From NCBI RefSeq assembly GCF_004137685.1, contig NZ_QYBB01000005.1, positions 1 through 64,000 of the forward strand: a stretch of 64,000 nucleotides of DNA. The letters run 5' to 3'. Source of the stretch: Lichenibacterium minor. GTDB lineage: Bacteria; Pseudomonadota; Alphaproteobacteria; Rhizobiales; Beijerinckiaceae. The translations under genes were made by a program, and so were the position numbers. The notes under the pieces were generated by a model that saw only the letters and a program-made list of their open reading frames with translations, did not search any database and was not told the DNA's origin. This document shows, piece after piece, positions 1-7,982 of this stretch (position 1 is its first letter; the number at the start of each line of letters is the position of its first letter).

Positions 1-71
1 CCGGGCCGATGCCACGCGACCCTGTATCGGGTCCGCGCCGACACCGTCAAGGCGAGGCGCCGGACCGGCGG

Positions 72-91
72 GGCCGCCCCCGGAGGCGGCC
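72..91. terminator. GC hairpin downstream of csaA
   Basis: A 7-bp inverted repeat (GGCCGCC/GGCGGCC) with a 6-base loop lies about 30 bases past the stop of the minus-strand CsaA-like gene. There is no T-run on either side, so it is only a candidate transcript-end or 3' stability hairpin. Confidence 0.3.
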
Positions 92-121
92 GGCCCGCGG
101 ATCGGGGGATCCGGGGCGGCG

Positions 122-490
122 TCAGAACAGGCGGCCGCCGTTCGGGACCGCGCGGGTCGGCACGGCCAGGACCACCTCGCCGTCGGCGTCCGGCAGGCCG
201 AGGGTGAGCACCTCGGACATGAAGGGCCCGATCTGCCGCGGTTCGAAGTTCACGACGGCACAGACCTGCCGGCCGACGAGGCCGGCCGGGTCGTAATGCC
301 GCGTGATCTGCGCCGAGGACGTCTTGCGGCCGATCTCCGGCCCGAAGTCGATGACGAGCTTGATGGCGGGCTTGCGCGCGTCCGGGAAGGGATCGGCCTT
401 CACCACCGTGCCGACGCGCACGTCGATGCGGCGGAAATCGTCGAAAGCGGCGACCGCCGCGACCGGCTCGGGGCCGGACCCGCCGATCAG
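122..490 (-). CDS. csaA: CsaA-like tRNA-binding-domain protein (probable CTG start)
   Basis: About 122 residues forming one EMAP/tRNA-binding OB fold, the size of CsaA. Seen: the conserved opening FDDFRRIDVRVGTVV, the KPAIKLVIDFG strand, SSAQIT, then VCAVVNFEPRQIGPFMSEVLTLG, as in CsaA dimers. The family is described as an export-related chaperone or tRNA-binding protein; the role here is inferred. No ATG, GTG or TTG lies in frame between the conserved N-terminus and far inside the upstream gene. The best-placed start is a CTG at 488-490 whose TG is shared with the TGA of the TetR-like gene (487-489), giving a CTGA overlap like the usual ATGA coupling. The family call is strong; the exact start is the weak point. 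Confidence 0.85.
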   Translation of the reverse strand: MIGGSGPEPVAAVAAFDDFRRIDVRVGTVVKADPFPDARKPAIKLVIDFGPEIGRKTSSAQITRHYDPAGLVGRQVCAVVNFEPRQIGPFMSEVLTLGLPDADGEVVLAVPTRAVPNGGRLF

Positions 491-1251
491 AGCGCCGTCT
501 CGGCGTCGACCCCGTCGATGTCGCTCGCGCGCGTCGCGGCGTCGGGGCGACGGTCGCGCGACCGTCGGCGCGCGTCCATCATGGCGCGGCCCATGATGCG
601 CAGGGGCGATACGAGGCGGTCGAGGTCGTCGAGCCGCGCCACCCAGGTCTCGCCCTTGGTCAGCTCGCGGTCCAGCGCCGCCATGGTCCGGGCCTGGCCG
701 GGATCCTCGTCGGCGAACCACGCGTCGAGCACCCGGCCCCAGGACAAGGCCATGCCCTGCAGCTTGAAGCCCGCCATCTTGCCGTCGACGTCCACGCCCG
801 CGGCGGCCAGCATGAAGCGCATCGAGTTCACCACCACGCCGTTCAGCGCCGCCGCCGTCAGCGGATCGCGCCGCACGTGTTCCATGATGCCCTGGAGGCC
901 GAGCTTGTAGGGCGCCATGGCGTCGAGCCGCCGCATCAGCACGTCGAACACGCGCTCGCGCGGCGCCTCGTCGGCGAGCACCTGGTTCTCCTGCTTCAGG
1001 ACGATGTGGTCGATCTTGCGGGCGAAGCCCGCCAGAACGGCGCCCTTCGACGGGAACGCGTCGCGGAACTCCGACAGGGACACGCCGGCGCGGGTGGCGA
1101 CGTCGGTCAGGCCGAAGTCGTCCCATTCCCGCTCGGCCGACAGCTCCATCAGCGCCTCGATGATCCGGTCCTTGGTCGACGGCGCGGGCCCGGCGGGCTT
1201 CGGGGTGATGTCGGGGCCGGCGACGTCGTCGCTGCGCTCGTCGGGGGTCAT
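487..1251 (-). CDS. TetR-like transcriptional regulator
   Basis: About 254 residues. After a 25-residue polar lead, residues roughly 25-75 form a TetR-type helix-turn-helix (TKDRIIEALMEL, then DVATRAGVSLSEFRDAFPSKGAVL). The rest is a helical ligand-binding domain. Alphaproteobacterial TetR-like proteins of this shape are sometimes grouped with COQ9-like folds, so a lipid or quinone ligand is possible but unproven. The ATG at 1251 is preferred over the one 15 bases upstream because AGGAGAGG lies at ideal spacing before it. The stop overlaps the presumed start of the CsaA-like gene, so the two are probably co-translated. Confidence 0.8.
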   Translation of the reverse strand: MTPDERSDDVAGPDITPKPAGPAPSTKDRIIEALMELSAEREWDDFGLTDVATRAGVSLSEFRDAFPSKGAVLAGFARKIDHIVLKQENQVLADEAPRERVFDVLMRRLDAMAPYKLGLQGIMEHVRRDPLTAAALNGVVVNSMRFMLAAAGVDVDGKMAGFKLQGMALSWGRVLDAWFADEDPGQARTMAALDRELTKGETWVARLDDLDRLVSPLRIMGRAMMDARRRSRDRRPDAATRASDIDGVDAETAL

Positions 1252-1395
1252 GCTGCCTCTCCTCATCGCCCGTCTCGGGCCGTCACGGGCGCAAACGCAC
1301 CGGACGGCGACGGGGTCCTCCCACCCATCTGGGGTGGCGACACGCCGGGGCCAAAGGCGCGAACGGCGGCGAAAGCGCGCGACGCCCCCCAGGCT

Positions 1396-2268
1396 TCAGC
1401 CGGCGAGCTCCCGCGCGCGGCGGTGGGCCGCCCCGGCTGCCGCGGCCAGGAGGTCGGCGAGCGCGCCGTCCGCCATCAGCACGGCGAGCGCCGCCGCCGT
1501 GGTGCCGCCCGGCGACGTCACGTTCTGCCGCAGCGCCGCGGGCGCGAGGTCGGCGTGGCGGTGCATCATCTCGCCGGCGCCCTCGACCGTCGCGCGGCCG
1601 AGCCGGGCCGCGAGGTCGGGGGGGAGCCCGAGTCGCACGCCGGCCTCGGCCAGCGCTTCGGCGAGCAGGAACACGTAGGCGGGCCCCGAACCCGAGATCG
1701 CCGTCACGACGTCGATCTGGTCCTCGTGGTCCAGGCGCTCGACGAGCCCCACGGCGCCGAGCCAGCGCTCGACGCGCGTCAGGGCGGGTTCCGGCAACCG
1801 GCCGTCGCCGGCGATCCCCGTGGCGCCGCGGCCGACGGAGGCCGGCAGGTTCGGCATGGCGCGGACGCAGCCCGCCGCGCGCGGGAACTTCGCCGCGAGG
1901 TCGGCCAGGGTGCGCCCTGCCAGGATCGACACGACGGCGGTGTTCGGGCCCGCCCAGGGCTCGATCCCGGGCGCCGCGGCGTCGAGCCCCTGAGGCTTTA
2001 CGGCCAGCAGCAGCGTATTCACGGGGTGCGCGACGGGCGGGTTCAGCGCGACGCCGTGTTGGCGGCACGATCGGAGAAGCGCGTCGGAAGGCTGGGTGTC
2101 GAGCACGGCGATGCGCGATCCGGCCACGCCCCGCGCCAGCCAGCCATCGAGCATCGCGCCGCCCATGCGGCCCGCGCCGACGAGCAGGATGGTGTCGTCG
2201 GCGTCACCCGTGCCCACGTGGGCCACGTTCGCGCCGGCCACGTCCGCGCTGTCCATGTCCGCGCTCAC
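1396..2268 (-). CDS. proC: Pyrroline-5-carboxylate reductase
   Basis: Last step of proline synthesis: NAD(P)H-dependent reduction of 1-pyrroline-5-carboxylate to proline, cytoplasmic. Seen: Rossmann motif VGAGRMGGAM near residues 26-35, the middle segment VVSILAGRTL, and the C-terminal signature from AISGSGPAYVF to SPGGTTAAAL that forms the dimer interface and active site. The length of about 290 residues is normal. A GTG at 2268 overlaps the YbjN stop as GTGA; an ATG four codons later (2256) is an alternative. The tight overlap implies co-transcription with the upstream YbjN gene, an arrangement common in Rhizobiales. Confidence 0.95.
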   Translation of the reverse strand: MSADMDSADVAGANVAHVGTGDADDTILLVGAGRMGGAMLDGWLARGVAGSRIAVLDTQPSDALLRSCRQHGVALNPPVAHPVNTLLLAVKPQGLDAAAPGIEPWAGPNTAVVSILAGRTLADLAAKFPRAAGCVRAMPNLPASVGRGATGIAGDGRLPEPALTRVERWLGAVGLVERLDHEDQIDVVTAISGSGPAYVFLLAEALAEAGVRLGLPPDLAARLGRATVEGAGEMMHRHADLAPAALRQNVTSPGGTTAAALAVLMADGALADLLAAAAGAAHRRARELAG

Positions 2269-2765
2269 GCTTCGCCCTGCGTTTCGAACATGGCGCCGTC
2301 GAGGGCTTCGCGGGCGGACTTGCCGGCCCAGAGCACGAACTGAAAAGCCTGAAAATAGCGGTCGCAAGCCGACACGGCCATGGTCAGGATGGCTTCGCAC
2401 TGGCGACCGTCCGGGTCGGCGCCGCCCGATATCAGCAGCGAATGGCGGAACATCACCACGTGCTCCTTGCTCCACAGGTCGAAGTGGCCGATCCACAGCT
2501 GTTCGTTGATCATCGCCACGAGCGACTGGATCTCGACGCGGCGGCGCTCCGGCACCTTCAGGTCGAAGGCGCAGCCGACGTGGAGCGCTTCGAGGTCCGA
2601 CAGCCACGTGAAAGCGACGTGGTAGTCGGCCGCCTTGCCCTCGACCGAGATGGAGATTTCGTCCTCGTCCTCGCGGTCGAACGACCATTCGCGTGACGAC
2701 GCGAGCCGTTCCACGACGTCGACGGGATGTTCGTCGCGGGAAGGTTCGAAGGGGAGAAGCGACAT
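2265..2765 (-). CDS. YbjN domain-containing protein
   Basis: About 166 residues of the YbjN family, a fold related to type III secretion chaperones. Seen: the block DEDEISISVEGKAADYHVAF, then CAFDLKVPERRR, INEQLWIGHFDLW and FQFVLWAGKSAREALD, the usual alphaproteobacterial pattern. Function is unknown; E. coli YbjN has been linked to stress and motility. A second ATG 12 bases upstream (2777) is possible, but the family normally starts at MSLL. Directly upstream of proC and overlapping its GTG start. Confidence 0.88.
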   Translation of the reverse strand: MSLLPFEPSRDEHPVDVVERLASSREWSFDREDEDEISISVEGKAADYHVAFTWLSDLEALHVGCAFDLKVPERRRVEIQSLVAMINEQLWIGHFDLWSKEHVVMFRHSLLISGGADPDGRQCEAILTMAVSACDRYFQAFQFVLWAGKSAREALDGAMFETQGEA

Positions 2766-2985
2766 GCGGGGACTCATCGTTCTTTGGGCACCGAGGATGG
2801 CGCCGGGACCTTGCCCCGCACTCTCCCCTTCCGTCCGACCGCGGCGGCCCACCGAATGCCGGCGGGCAGGCGCGGGCGAATCACCCTCGTCCCAACTATA
2901 GACTCCGGGTCCACCCGAAAGAACCTGGGGCGCCCCGCGGCACCCCGACATCCCTGCGGATAAATGATGCAGCTTGTGGAGAAGG

Positions 2986-3810
2986 TCAGGCCCGGGCGGA
3001 GGCCGAAACGCCGCCGCCCCGGCGGTGTGACTTGCGGTCAAAGAACAGCACCTGGCTGATGACCGCGCGCAGCGTTTCCACCGAGAAGGGCTTGGCGATC
3101 AGGAAGGCCGGCTCGGGCGGCGCGCCGGTGAGGAAGCGCTCGGGATAGGCAGTGATGAAGATCACCGGCACTTCGAAGGCGCCCAGGATCTCGTTCACGG
3201 CTTCGAGGCCCGACGAGCCGTCGGCGAGCTGGATGTCGGCGAGGATCAGGCCGGGCTGGTGGTGCTGCACCGCCTTCAAGGCTTCGCGGTGCGTGCGGGC
3301 CACGTCGACCACCTTGTGGCCGAGGTCTTCGACGACGTTCTGCAGGTCGAGGGCGATCAACGGTTCGTCCTCGATGATGAGGACGTCGGTCGAGATCTGC
3401 GCGGCGATCTCGGAATTGGCGGATTCCAGCAGGGCGCGGGCATCGTCGACGGAGCAGTCGATGGTTCGTGCCACTTCACCGATGTCGAAGCCTTCGAGCG
3501 CGGTCAGGAGCAGGGCCACGCGCGGCATGATGGAGATGGCTTCGAGGCGCCGGACGGTGCCGACCTCGTCGGTCGACGACGCGGAGCCGTCCGTCACGGT
3601 GTTGACCGACACCGAGCGCCACAGGTTCAGGAACAGCTTGTACAGGCTGCAGCGCACGTCGGCGCCGGCATCGAGGTTGCTCGGGTCCGCCACGATGGCT
3701 TCGAGCGTCTCGACCACGTAGGCATCGCCACCCTTCTGGCTTCCCGTCAGGGCCCGCGCGAAGCGCCGCAGCTGCGGCAGGTGCGGAGCGATCGCCTGTG
3801 AAATCGACAT
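2986..3810 (-). CDS. phyR: General stress response regulator PhyR
   Basis: 274 residues with the PhyR architecture: an N-terminal EcfG sigma-like domain (about 1-137; sigma-2-like and sigma-4-like helices) fused to a C-terminal receiver (about 141-255). Receiver residues seen: acidic E147/D148/E149, phosphoacceptor D192 in LILADIQL, T220 and K240. In this family, phosphorylated PhyR binds NepR through its sigma-like domain and so frees the sigma factor EcfG. It lies divergent from nepR, the classic layout. A GAGG ribosome site precedes the ATG. No kinase of the PhyK type is adjacent. Confidence 0.95.
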   Translation of the reverse strand: MSISQAIAPHLPQLRRFARALTGSQKGGDAYVVETLEAIVADPSNLDAGADVRCSLYKLFLNLWRSVSVNTVTDGSASSTDEVGTVRRLEAISIMPRVALLLTALEGFDIGEVARTIDCSVDDARALLESANSEIAAQISTDVLIIEDEPLIALDLQNVVEDLGHKVVDVARTHREALKAVQHHQPGLILADIQLADGSSGLEAVNEILGAFEVPVIFITAYPERFLTGAPPEPAFLIAKPFSVETLRAVISQVLFFDRKSHRRGGGVSASARA

Positions 3811-3867
3811 TCTAACCTCAGTCCAACGTCGCGAAGCGCACAGCGCTGCGCAGGAAAACGCGCGAAT

Positions 3868-3883
3868 CCGAAAATAGTTTCGG
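3868..3883. repeat. Inverted repeat upstream of phyR
   Basis: CCGAAA and TTTCGG arms separated by 4 bases, about 60 bases upstream of the phyR start and just before the EcfG-type promoter. Could be an operator or chance; nothing else supports a function. Confidence 0.25.
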
Positions 3884-3888
3884 GAGCT

Positions 3889-3913
3889 GGAACATTAATT
3901 TTACCGCGGCGTT
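3889..3913 (+). promoter_or_regulatory. EcfG-type promoter upstream of nepR
   Basis: GGAAC at 3889-3893, a 16-base spacer, and CGTT at 3910-3913 match the GGAAC-N16/17-CGTT consensus of the alphaproteobacterial general stress sigma factor EcfG. It faces nepR and would give a leader of roughly 120 bases to the ATG at 4039. This fits known autoregulation of the phyR-nepR-ecfG circuit. Confidence 0.75.
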
Positions 3914-4038
3914 CTCGAACCGCGACGGCCGTTGCGGACCCTCGGGTGATACCCCCATGCGGTTGTCCGGAGATTAATCCCCGGCCTGCTGGACCGCAAG
4001 CCGTGGAACTAGAGTGGGCCGGGGCGAGTGAATCGACG

Positions 4039-4278
4039 ATGAACCCAGAAGAAGAGAACGAACGCGCCATGCCGTCGAAGCAGGACACGAGCGGATCGGC
4101 TGACGCTGGCGGCGAGACTTCGGGGTCCGAGGACGCTGCCCGGCCGGGCGTCACCGACGTCCAGGCCTACATCGGCCGCCAGCTGCGGGCCGTCTACGAC
4201 GACGTGGTCAAGCAGCCGATCCCCGATCGCTTCCTCGCCCTGATGAAGCAACTCGAAGAGGGCGCGGGCCAGGGCTGA
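4039..4278 (+). CDS. nepR: Anti-sigma factor NepR
   Basis: 79 residues. The C-terminal half carries the NepR core: YIGRQLRAVYDDVVKQPIPDRFLALMKQL, the two short helices that clamp EcfG or the PhyR sigma-like domain. The N-terminus is polar and probably disordered, as usual. Starts at 4039 or 4069 (MPSKQD) are both plausible. Divergent from phyR and behind an EcfG-type promoter. The sigma factor gene ecfG often follows nepR but is absent here; the next gene encodes an unrelated DUF2939 protein. Confidence 0.9.
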   Translation: MNPEEENERAMPSKQDTSGSADAGGETSGSEDAARPGVTDVQAYIGRQLRAVYDDVVKQPIPDRFLALMKQLEEGAGQG

Positions 4279-4288
4279 GCCCTGGCCC
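4266..4288. terminator. Perfect 10-bp hairpin with the nepR stop codon as its loop
   Basis: GGGCCAGGGC (4266-4275) and GCCCTGGCCC (4279-4288) are perfect complements; the 3-base loop is the TGA of nepR. No T-run follows, so this may be a non-canonical terminator, a 3' barrier to RNA decay or a read-through control. Confidence 0.5.
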
Positions 4289-4404
4289 GACGGGCGGAGC
4301 GGACGGCCGGCGAAAGCCGCACGGCGGGAAGCTTTCGCCCCACCAGCCTTGTTTCCTCCACACCGGTCGCCCAGGGAACCGTCCTCGTTCAGGAGGGTGG
4401 CCCG

Positions 4405-5022
4405 ATGCGGCGTTGGTTGTGGATCGTCGGCGCGGTCGTCGTGCTGGGTGCGGCCTACTGGGCCTGGCCTCTCGCGGGCGCGGCACAGCTCGCCAGCACG
4501 GCGCGGGGCGGCGATGCCGGCCAGGTGTTCGATCGCGTCGACGTTGACAGCTTGCGGCGCTCCCTCGCCCGGCAGATCGCCGGCGCCTATCTCGACGTGT
4601 CCGGCAAGGGCAAGAAGATGGGCGCCTTCGGCCGAAGCCTCGCGGGCGCGGCCGTGACCACGGTGGCCGACCCCTACGTGGCGCAGCTCCTCACGCCCGA
4701 CAACGTCATGGCGCTGCTGTCCAGCGGGCACGTGAACCAGGTGACCCTCGACGGCCGCCCGGTGGCGGTGAAGGCCGACCTGCCCGAGTTTTCGCGGCTG
4801 CTCGACGAGCACCTCCTGTCCGCCGTGACGGGATCCTACTTCGACCAGCTCAAGGACTTCGTCATCCCGGTCGACGGAGGCCACGGACCCGACGACCTTT
4901 ACGGCGTCCACATGCACCTCGTGGGCCTCACCTGGAAGCTCGGTGGGCTCGACCTGCCGACCCCCGTCCTCGAGCAGATGGCGCGCTCGATCCTCGCCAA
5001 CGAGCCGCCGGCGGCGCTGTGA
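4405..5022 (+). CDS. DUF2939 domain protein, membrane-anchored
   Basis: 205 residues of the DUF2939 family, function unknown. An N-terminal hydrophobic segment (residues 4-24, LWIVGAVVVLGAAYWAWPL) is followed by a periplasmic-type domain starting with AQLASTARGGDAGQVFDRVDVDSLRRSLARQI, typical of the family. An AGGAGG-like ribosome site precedes the ATG. It stands alone between nepR and the convergent kinase gene. Confidence 0.8.
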   Translation: MRRWLWIVGAVVVLGAAYWAWPLAGAAQLASTARGGDAGQVFDRVDVDSLRRSLARQIAGAYLDVSGKGKKMGAFGRSLAGAAVTTVADPYVAQLLTPDNVMALLSSGHVNQVTLDGRPVAVKADLPEFSRLLDEHLLSAVTGSYFDQLKDFVIPVDGGHGPDDLYGVHMHLVGLTWKLGGLDLPTPVLEQMARSILANEPPAAL

Positions 5023-5073
5023 CGGCCCGGCCCGGCCCCGTTGCGGCGTGAACGGGCTTCTGCGGGTGGAGGT

Positions 5074-6387
5074 CTAGACCGGCACGCGCACCGTCGCGCG
5101 AAGCCCGCCCAGGGGACTCTCGCTGAGCTGGATGTCGCCGCCGTGCGAGCGTGCGATGTCGCGCGCGATGGCGAGGCCGAGCCCCGTGCCGCCCTGGTCC
5201 TGGTTGCGCGCGGGGTCCAGGCGGAAGAAGGGGCGGAACACGTCTTCCCGCTTGTCGGCCGGGATGCCCGGCCCGTCGTCGTCGACGTGGACGGTGAAGA
5301 AGCGGTCGTCGCGCCGCGCCACGATCTCGATCCTGTTCCCGTAGCGCCCGGCATTGCCGACGAGGTTGGCGAGGCAGCGCTTGAAGCTGTCCGGCCGCAC
5401 GATCACCCCCGTTTCGCCCGTGACGGCGATGCCCGTGGCGTGGCCGTGGCGCTCGGCATCCGAGCGGAGCTCCTCGAGCAGGGCCCGCATGTCCATCATC
5501 ACGGAGGTTTCGCCGGCGTCCCCCCGCGCGAAAGCGAGGTAGGCTTCGAGCATGCGCCCCATCTCGTCGATGTCGCGGTGCATGGCTTCCGCGTCCGGCC
5601 CGTCGTCGAAGAGTTCGAGGCTGAGCTTGAAGCGCGTCAGCACGGTCCTGAGGTCGTGGCTGACGCCGTTCAGCATGGTGGTGCGCTGTTCCACGGCGCG
5701 CTCGATGCGCCGCCGCATCTCCAGGAAGGCGTAGCCCGCCCGGCGCACTTCCGTGGCGCCGTTGGGCCGGTATTCGATGAGGCGGCCCTTGCCGAGGTTC
5801 TCGGCCGCGATGGCGAGCCGCAGGATCGGGCGGATCTGATTGCGCAGGAAGGCCGTGGCCACGATGATCAGCACCGCCGAGGTGCCCACCATCCACAGGA
5901 TGAAGATGTAGGAGTTCGACGCGTAGGCGGCCGAGCGCCGCGCGATGACGCGCAGCACCGCGGTGTCGAGCTGGATGCGGATCTCGATGAAGTTCGAGCG
6001 CCCCACCGTGTCGATCCAGAACGGCAGGCCGACCTGCTTGCGGATCTCGCCCGACAGCGAACGGTCGAGGAGCTGAAGGAAGGGCTTCGGCAGCGCCGGC
6101 GGCAGGGGCTGGGGCGGCAGGAAGTCGATGTCGAGCCCGAGCCGGTTCGACGCGATGCGCTCCAGGGCTTCCGTGCCCTCGCCGGCCGGCAGGGCGCGGT
6201 ACAGGTCGATGGTGGCGGCGACGTCCTGCACCAGCGCCTGGCTGAGGCGAAACGTCACCGACTGCCAGTGCCGCTCCAGGAAGAAGTAGCTCATCACGCA
6301 CTGCAGCAGCAGCATCGGCACGATGAGGATCAGCAGCGCGCGGGAATAGAGCCGCTTCGGCAGGGCGTCGGCGACGGCGCGCATCAC
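5074..6387 (-). CDS. EnvZ-like sensor histidine kinase
   Basis: About 437 residues: TM1 (16-36), a periplasmic sensor (37-158), TM2 (159-180), HAMP (181-232), then HisKA with H244 in GVSHDLRTVL, an N box CLANLVGNAGRYG, and G boxes DDDGPGIP and GGTGLGLAIARD. This is the EnvZ/OmpR class, and the OmpR-type regulator lies directly upstream. GTG at 6387 immediately followed by ATG serves as start. The frame stays open upstream with an Ala/Pro-rich reading, but no ATG, GTG or TTG is there. The inducing signal cannot be read from sequence. Confidence 0.92.
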   Translation of the reverse strand: MMRAVADALPKRLYSRALLILIVPMLLLQCVMSYFFLERHWQSVTFRLSQALVQDVAATIDLYRALPAGEGTEALERIASNRLGLDIDFLPPQPLPPALPKPFLQLLDRSLSGEIRKQVGLPFWIDTVGRSNFIEIRIQLDTAVLRVIARRSAAYASNSYIFILWMVGTSAVLIIVATAFLRNQIRPILRLAIAAENLGKGRLIEYRPNGATEVRRAGYAFLEMRRRIERAVEQRTTMLNGVSHDLRTVLTRFKLSLELFDDGPDAEAMHRDIDEMGRMLEAYLAFARGDAGETSVMMDMRALLEELRSDAERHGHATGIAVTGETGVIVRPDSFKRCLANLVGNAGRYGNRIEIVARRDDRFFTVHVDDDGPGIPADKREDVFRPFFRLDPARNQDQGGTGLGLAIARDIARSHGGDIQLSESPLGGLRATVRVPV

Positions 6388-6508
6388 GCGGAAGCCCCAG
6401 CGGCGGCGCCCCCGCGCGGCGCCGGCCGGGGTCGGCGAAGCGGGGGCGGCTTCCGGGGCGGGAGCGGTCGGCGCCGCGTCCCCGTCCGAGAAGCGAGCGG
6501 CCGTCAGG

Positions 6509-7237
6509 TCACGGATCGAGGAGGAGGCGATAGCCGAGCCCTCTCACGGTCTGGAGGTAGGCGGGGTTGGCGGGGTCGCTCTCGATCTTGCGCCGCAGCC
6601 GGTTGACCTGGACGTCCACCGTGCGCTCGTTGCCGCCTTCGGCTGCGGCGAGCCCCGCCAACTCCTCGCGCGACACCGTGGCGCCGGCGGCCGAGCTGAG
6701 CAGGCACAGCATGTCGCGCTCGCGCTCGGTGATGCGGATCGGCTCGTCGCCCTGGCGCAACTCGCCGCGCTCGGGATGGAAGGCGAAGGGCCCGAAGCGC
6801 GCCACGCCGTCCGGCTTCGGCGCGCGGGGCGCGGCGCGGCGCAGGATGGAGGCGATGCGCAGCAGCAGCTCGCGCGGCTCGTAGGGCTTGGCGAGATAGT
6901 CGTCCGCCCCCGCTTCGAGCCCGCGCACGCGGTCGTCGGCCCCGTCGAGCGCGGTGAGCATCAGGATCGGCACTTCGGACGTGCGCCGCACGTCGGCGGC
7001 GAAATCCACGCCCGTCTCACCCGGCATCATCACGTCGAGGATCAGCAGGTCGAAGGCGAGCGAGCGCAGGTGCCCCCGCGCTTCGGCGGCCGTGGCGGCC
7101 AGGGTCACGCGGTAGCCGTTCTTGCCGAGCACGCGCGACAGCAGTTCGCGGATGCGCCGGTCGTCGTCGACCAGGAGGAGGTGGGCGGCGTCGTCCGCCA
7201 GCGGCGCCGGGCGCTCGTCGAGGGAAGCGCCGTTCAC
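6509..7237 (-). CDS. OmpR-family response regulator
   Basis: 242 residues: receiver domain with acidic D24-D26, phosphoacceptor D68 (LLILDVMMPG), T95 and K117; then a winged-helix DNA-binding domain (about 143-240) with the VDVQVNRLRRKIE recognition region. The GTG start overlaps the upstream MarR stop by four bases (GTGA), and the cognate kinase follows. This puts all three genes in one operon. Regulators of this subclass commonly pair with EnvZ-like kinases to adjust envelope or stress genes; targets here are unknown. Confidence 0.93.
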   Translation of the reverse strand: MNGASLDERPAPLADDAAHLLLVDDDRRIRELLSRVLGKNGYRVTLAATAAEARGHLRSLAFDLLILDVMMPGETGVDFAADVRRTSEVPILMLTALDGADDRVRGLEAGADDYLAKPYEPRELLLRIASILRRAAPRAPKPDGVARFGPFAFHPERGELRQGDEPIRITERERDMLCLLSSAAGATVSREELAGLAAAEGGNERTVDVQVNRLRRKIESDPANPAYLQTVRGLGYRLLLDP

Positions 7238-7803
7238 GCGGCGTGCTCCCGCGACGCGTCGTCCCGCCGGACCGCCGCCTCGGCGGCGGGAAGCGCCGGC
7301 TCGCCGAACACGAGGTCGACCACGCGGTCGCGCTCGCCGGCATCGATCATGCCGAGCAGGAACTCCACCGCTTGGCGCCGCACTTCGGGAGGCAGGGGCG
7401 ACAAGGCCCGCTCGAACCGGGCGGAATGGAGATAGGCGAGGTCGACGGCGAGCCGGCCCCCCGTCGGGGTGACGTGGAGCGTGCGGCGTCGGCGGTCGCT
7501 CGTGCCCGTCCGCACTTCGATGAAGGCGCCGTCGGTCAAGTCCTTCATGACGCGGTTCAGGCTCTGCTTGGTGATCTTGAGGATGTCGAGCAGCGACGCG
7601 ACCGTGAGGCCGGGATGGCGGTCGACGAAATGGAGCACGCGATGGTGCGCGCGCCCGAAGCCGAGCCCCGCGAGCTGCCGGTCGGCGTCGGCGGTGAAAT
7701 CGCGATAAGCGAAGAAGAAGAGCTCGATCAGGTCGTACAGCGGCGGCGGCGCGGCCACCGCCGCGCCCGACGGCACTTGTCCCACGACCTTCGGCTCAGC
7801 CAA
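7234..7803 (-). CDS. MarR-family transcriptional regulator
   Basis: 189 residues with a MarR winged helix: LTVASLLDILKITKQSLNRVMKDL (helix-turn-helix), then the wing IEVRTGTSDRRRRTLHVT with the conserved DRR. TTG start at 7803, first gene of an operon with an OmpR regulator and EnvZ-like kinase. This trio occurs in several alphaproteobacteria, suggesting the MarR protein controls the two-component pair. An AGCATGCT palindrome 30 bases upstream could be its operator. Confidence 0.88.
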   Translation of the reverse strand: MAEPKVVGQVPSGAAVAAPPPLYDLIELFFFAYRDFTADADRQLAGLGFGRAHHRVLHFVDRHPGLTVASLLDILKITKQSLNRVMKDLTDGAFIEVRTGTSDRRRRTLHVTPTGGRLAVDLAYLHSARFERALSPLPPEVRRQAVEFLLGMIDAGERDRVVDLVFGEPALPAAEAAVRRDDASREHAA

Positions 7804-7832
7804 GGGACGGCCCCCGCGCGGCAGACTGTGTC

Positions 7833-7840
7833 AGCATGCT
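7833..7840. promoter_or_regulatory. Candidate MarR operator
   Basis: The 8-bp palindrome AGCATGCT is flanked by TGTC on one side and TTGTC on the other, in an AT-richer patch about 30 bases upstream of the marR-like start. The position suits autoregulation; not otherwise supported. Confidence 0.3.
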
Positions 7841-7982
7841 TGTCAGATTTCAGGCCGGGGGTCGCTCGTCAAGCGCCGCCGCGGCGACGCGCCGGCCCGG
7901 GCGGCCCGGCGCCCGGCCGCACGGAGCGCGATCGGGAACCCGTCGCGCGGGAGCTGCAGGCTGATCCGCGATGCGCCAGCCG

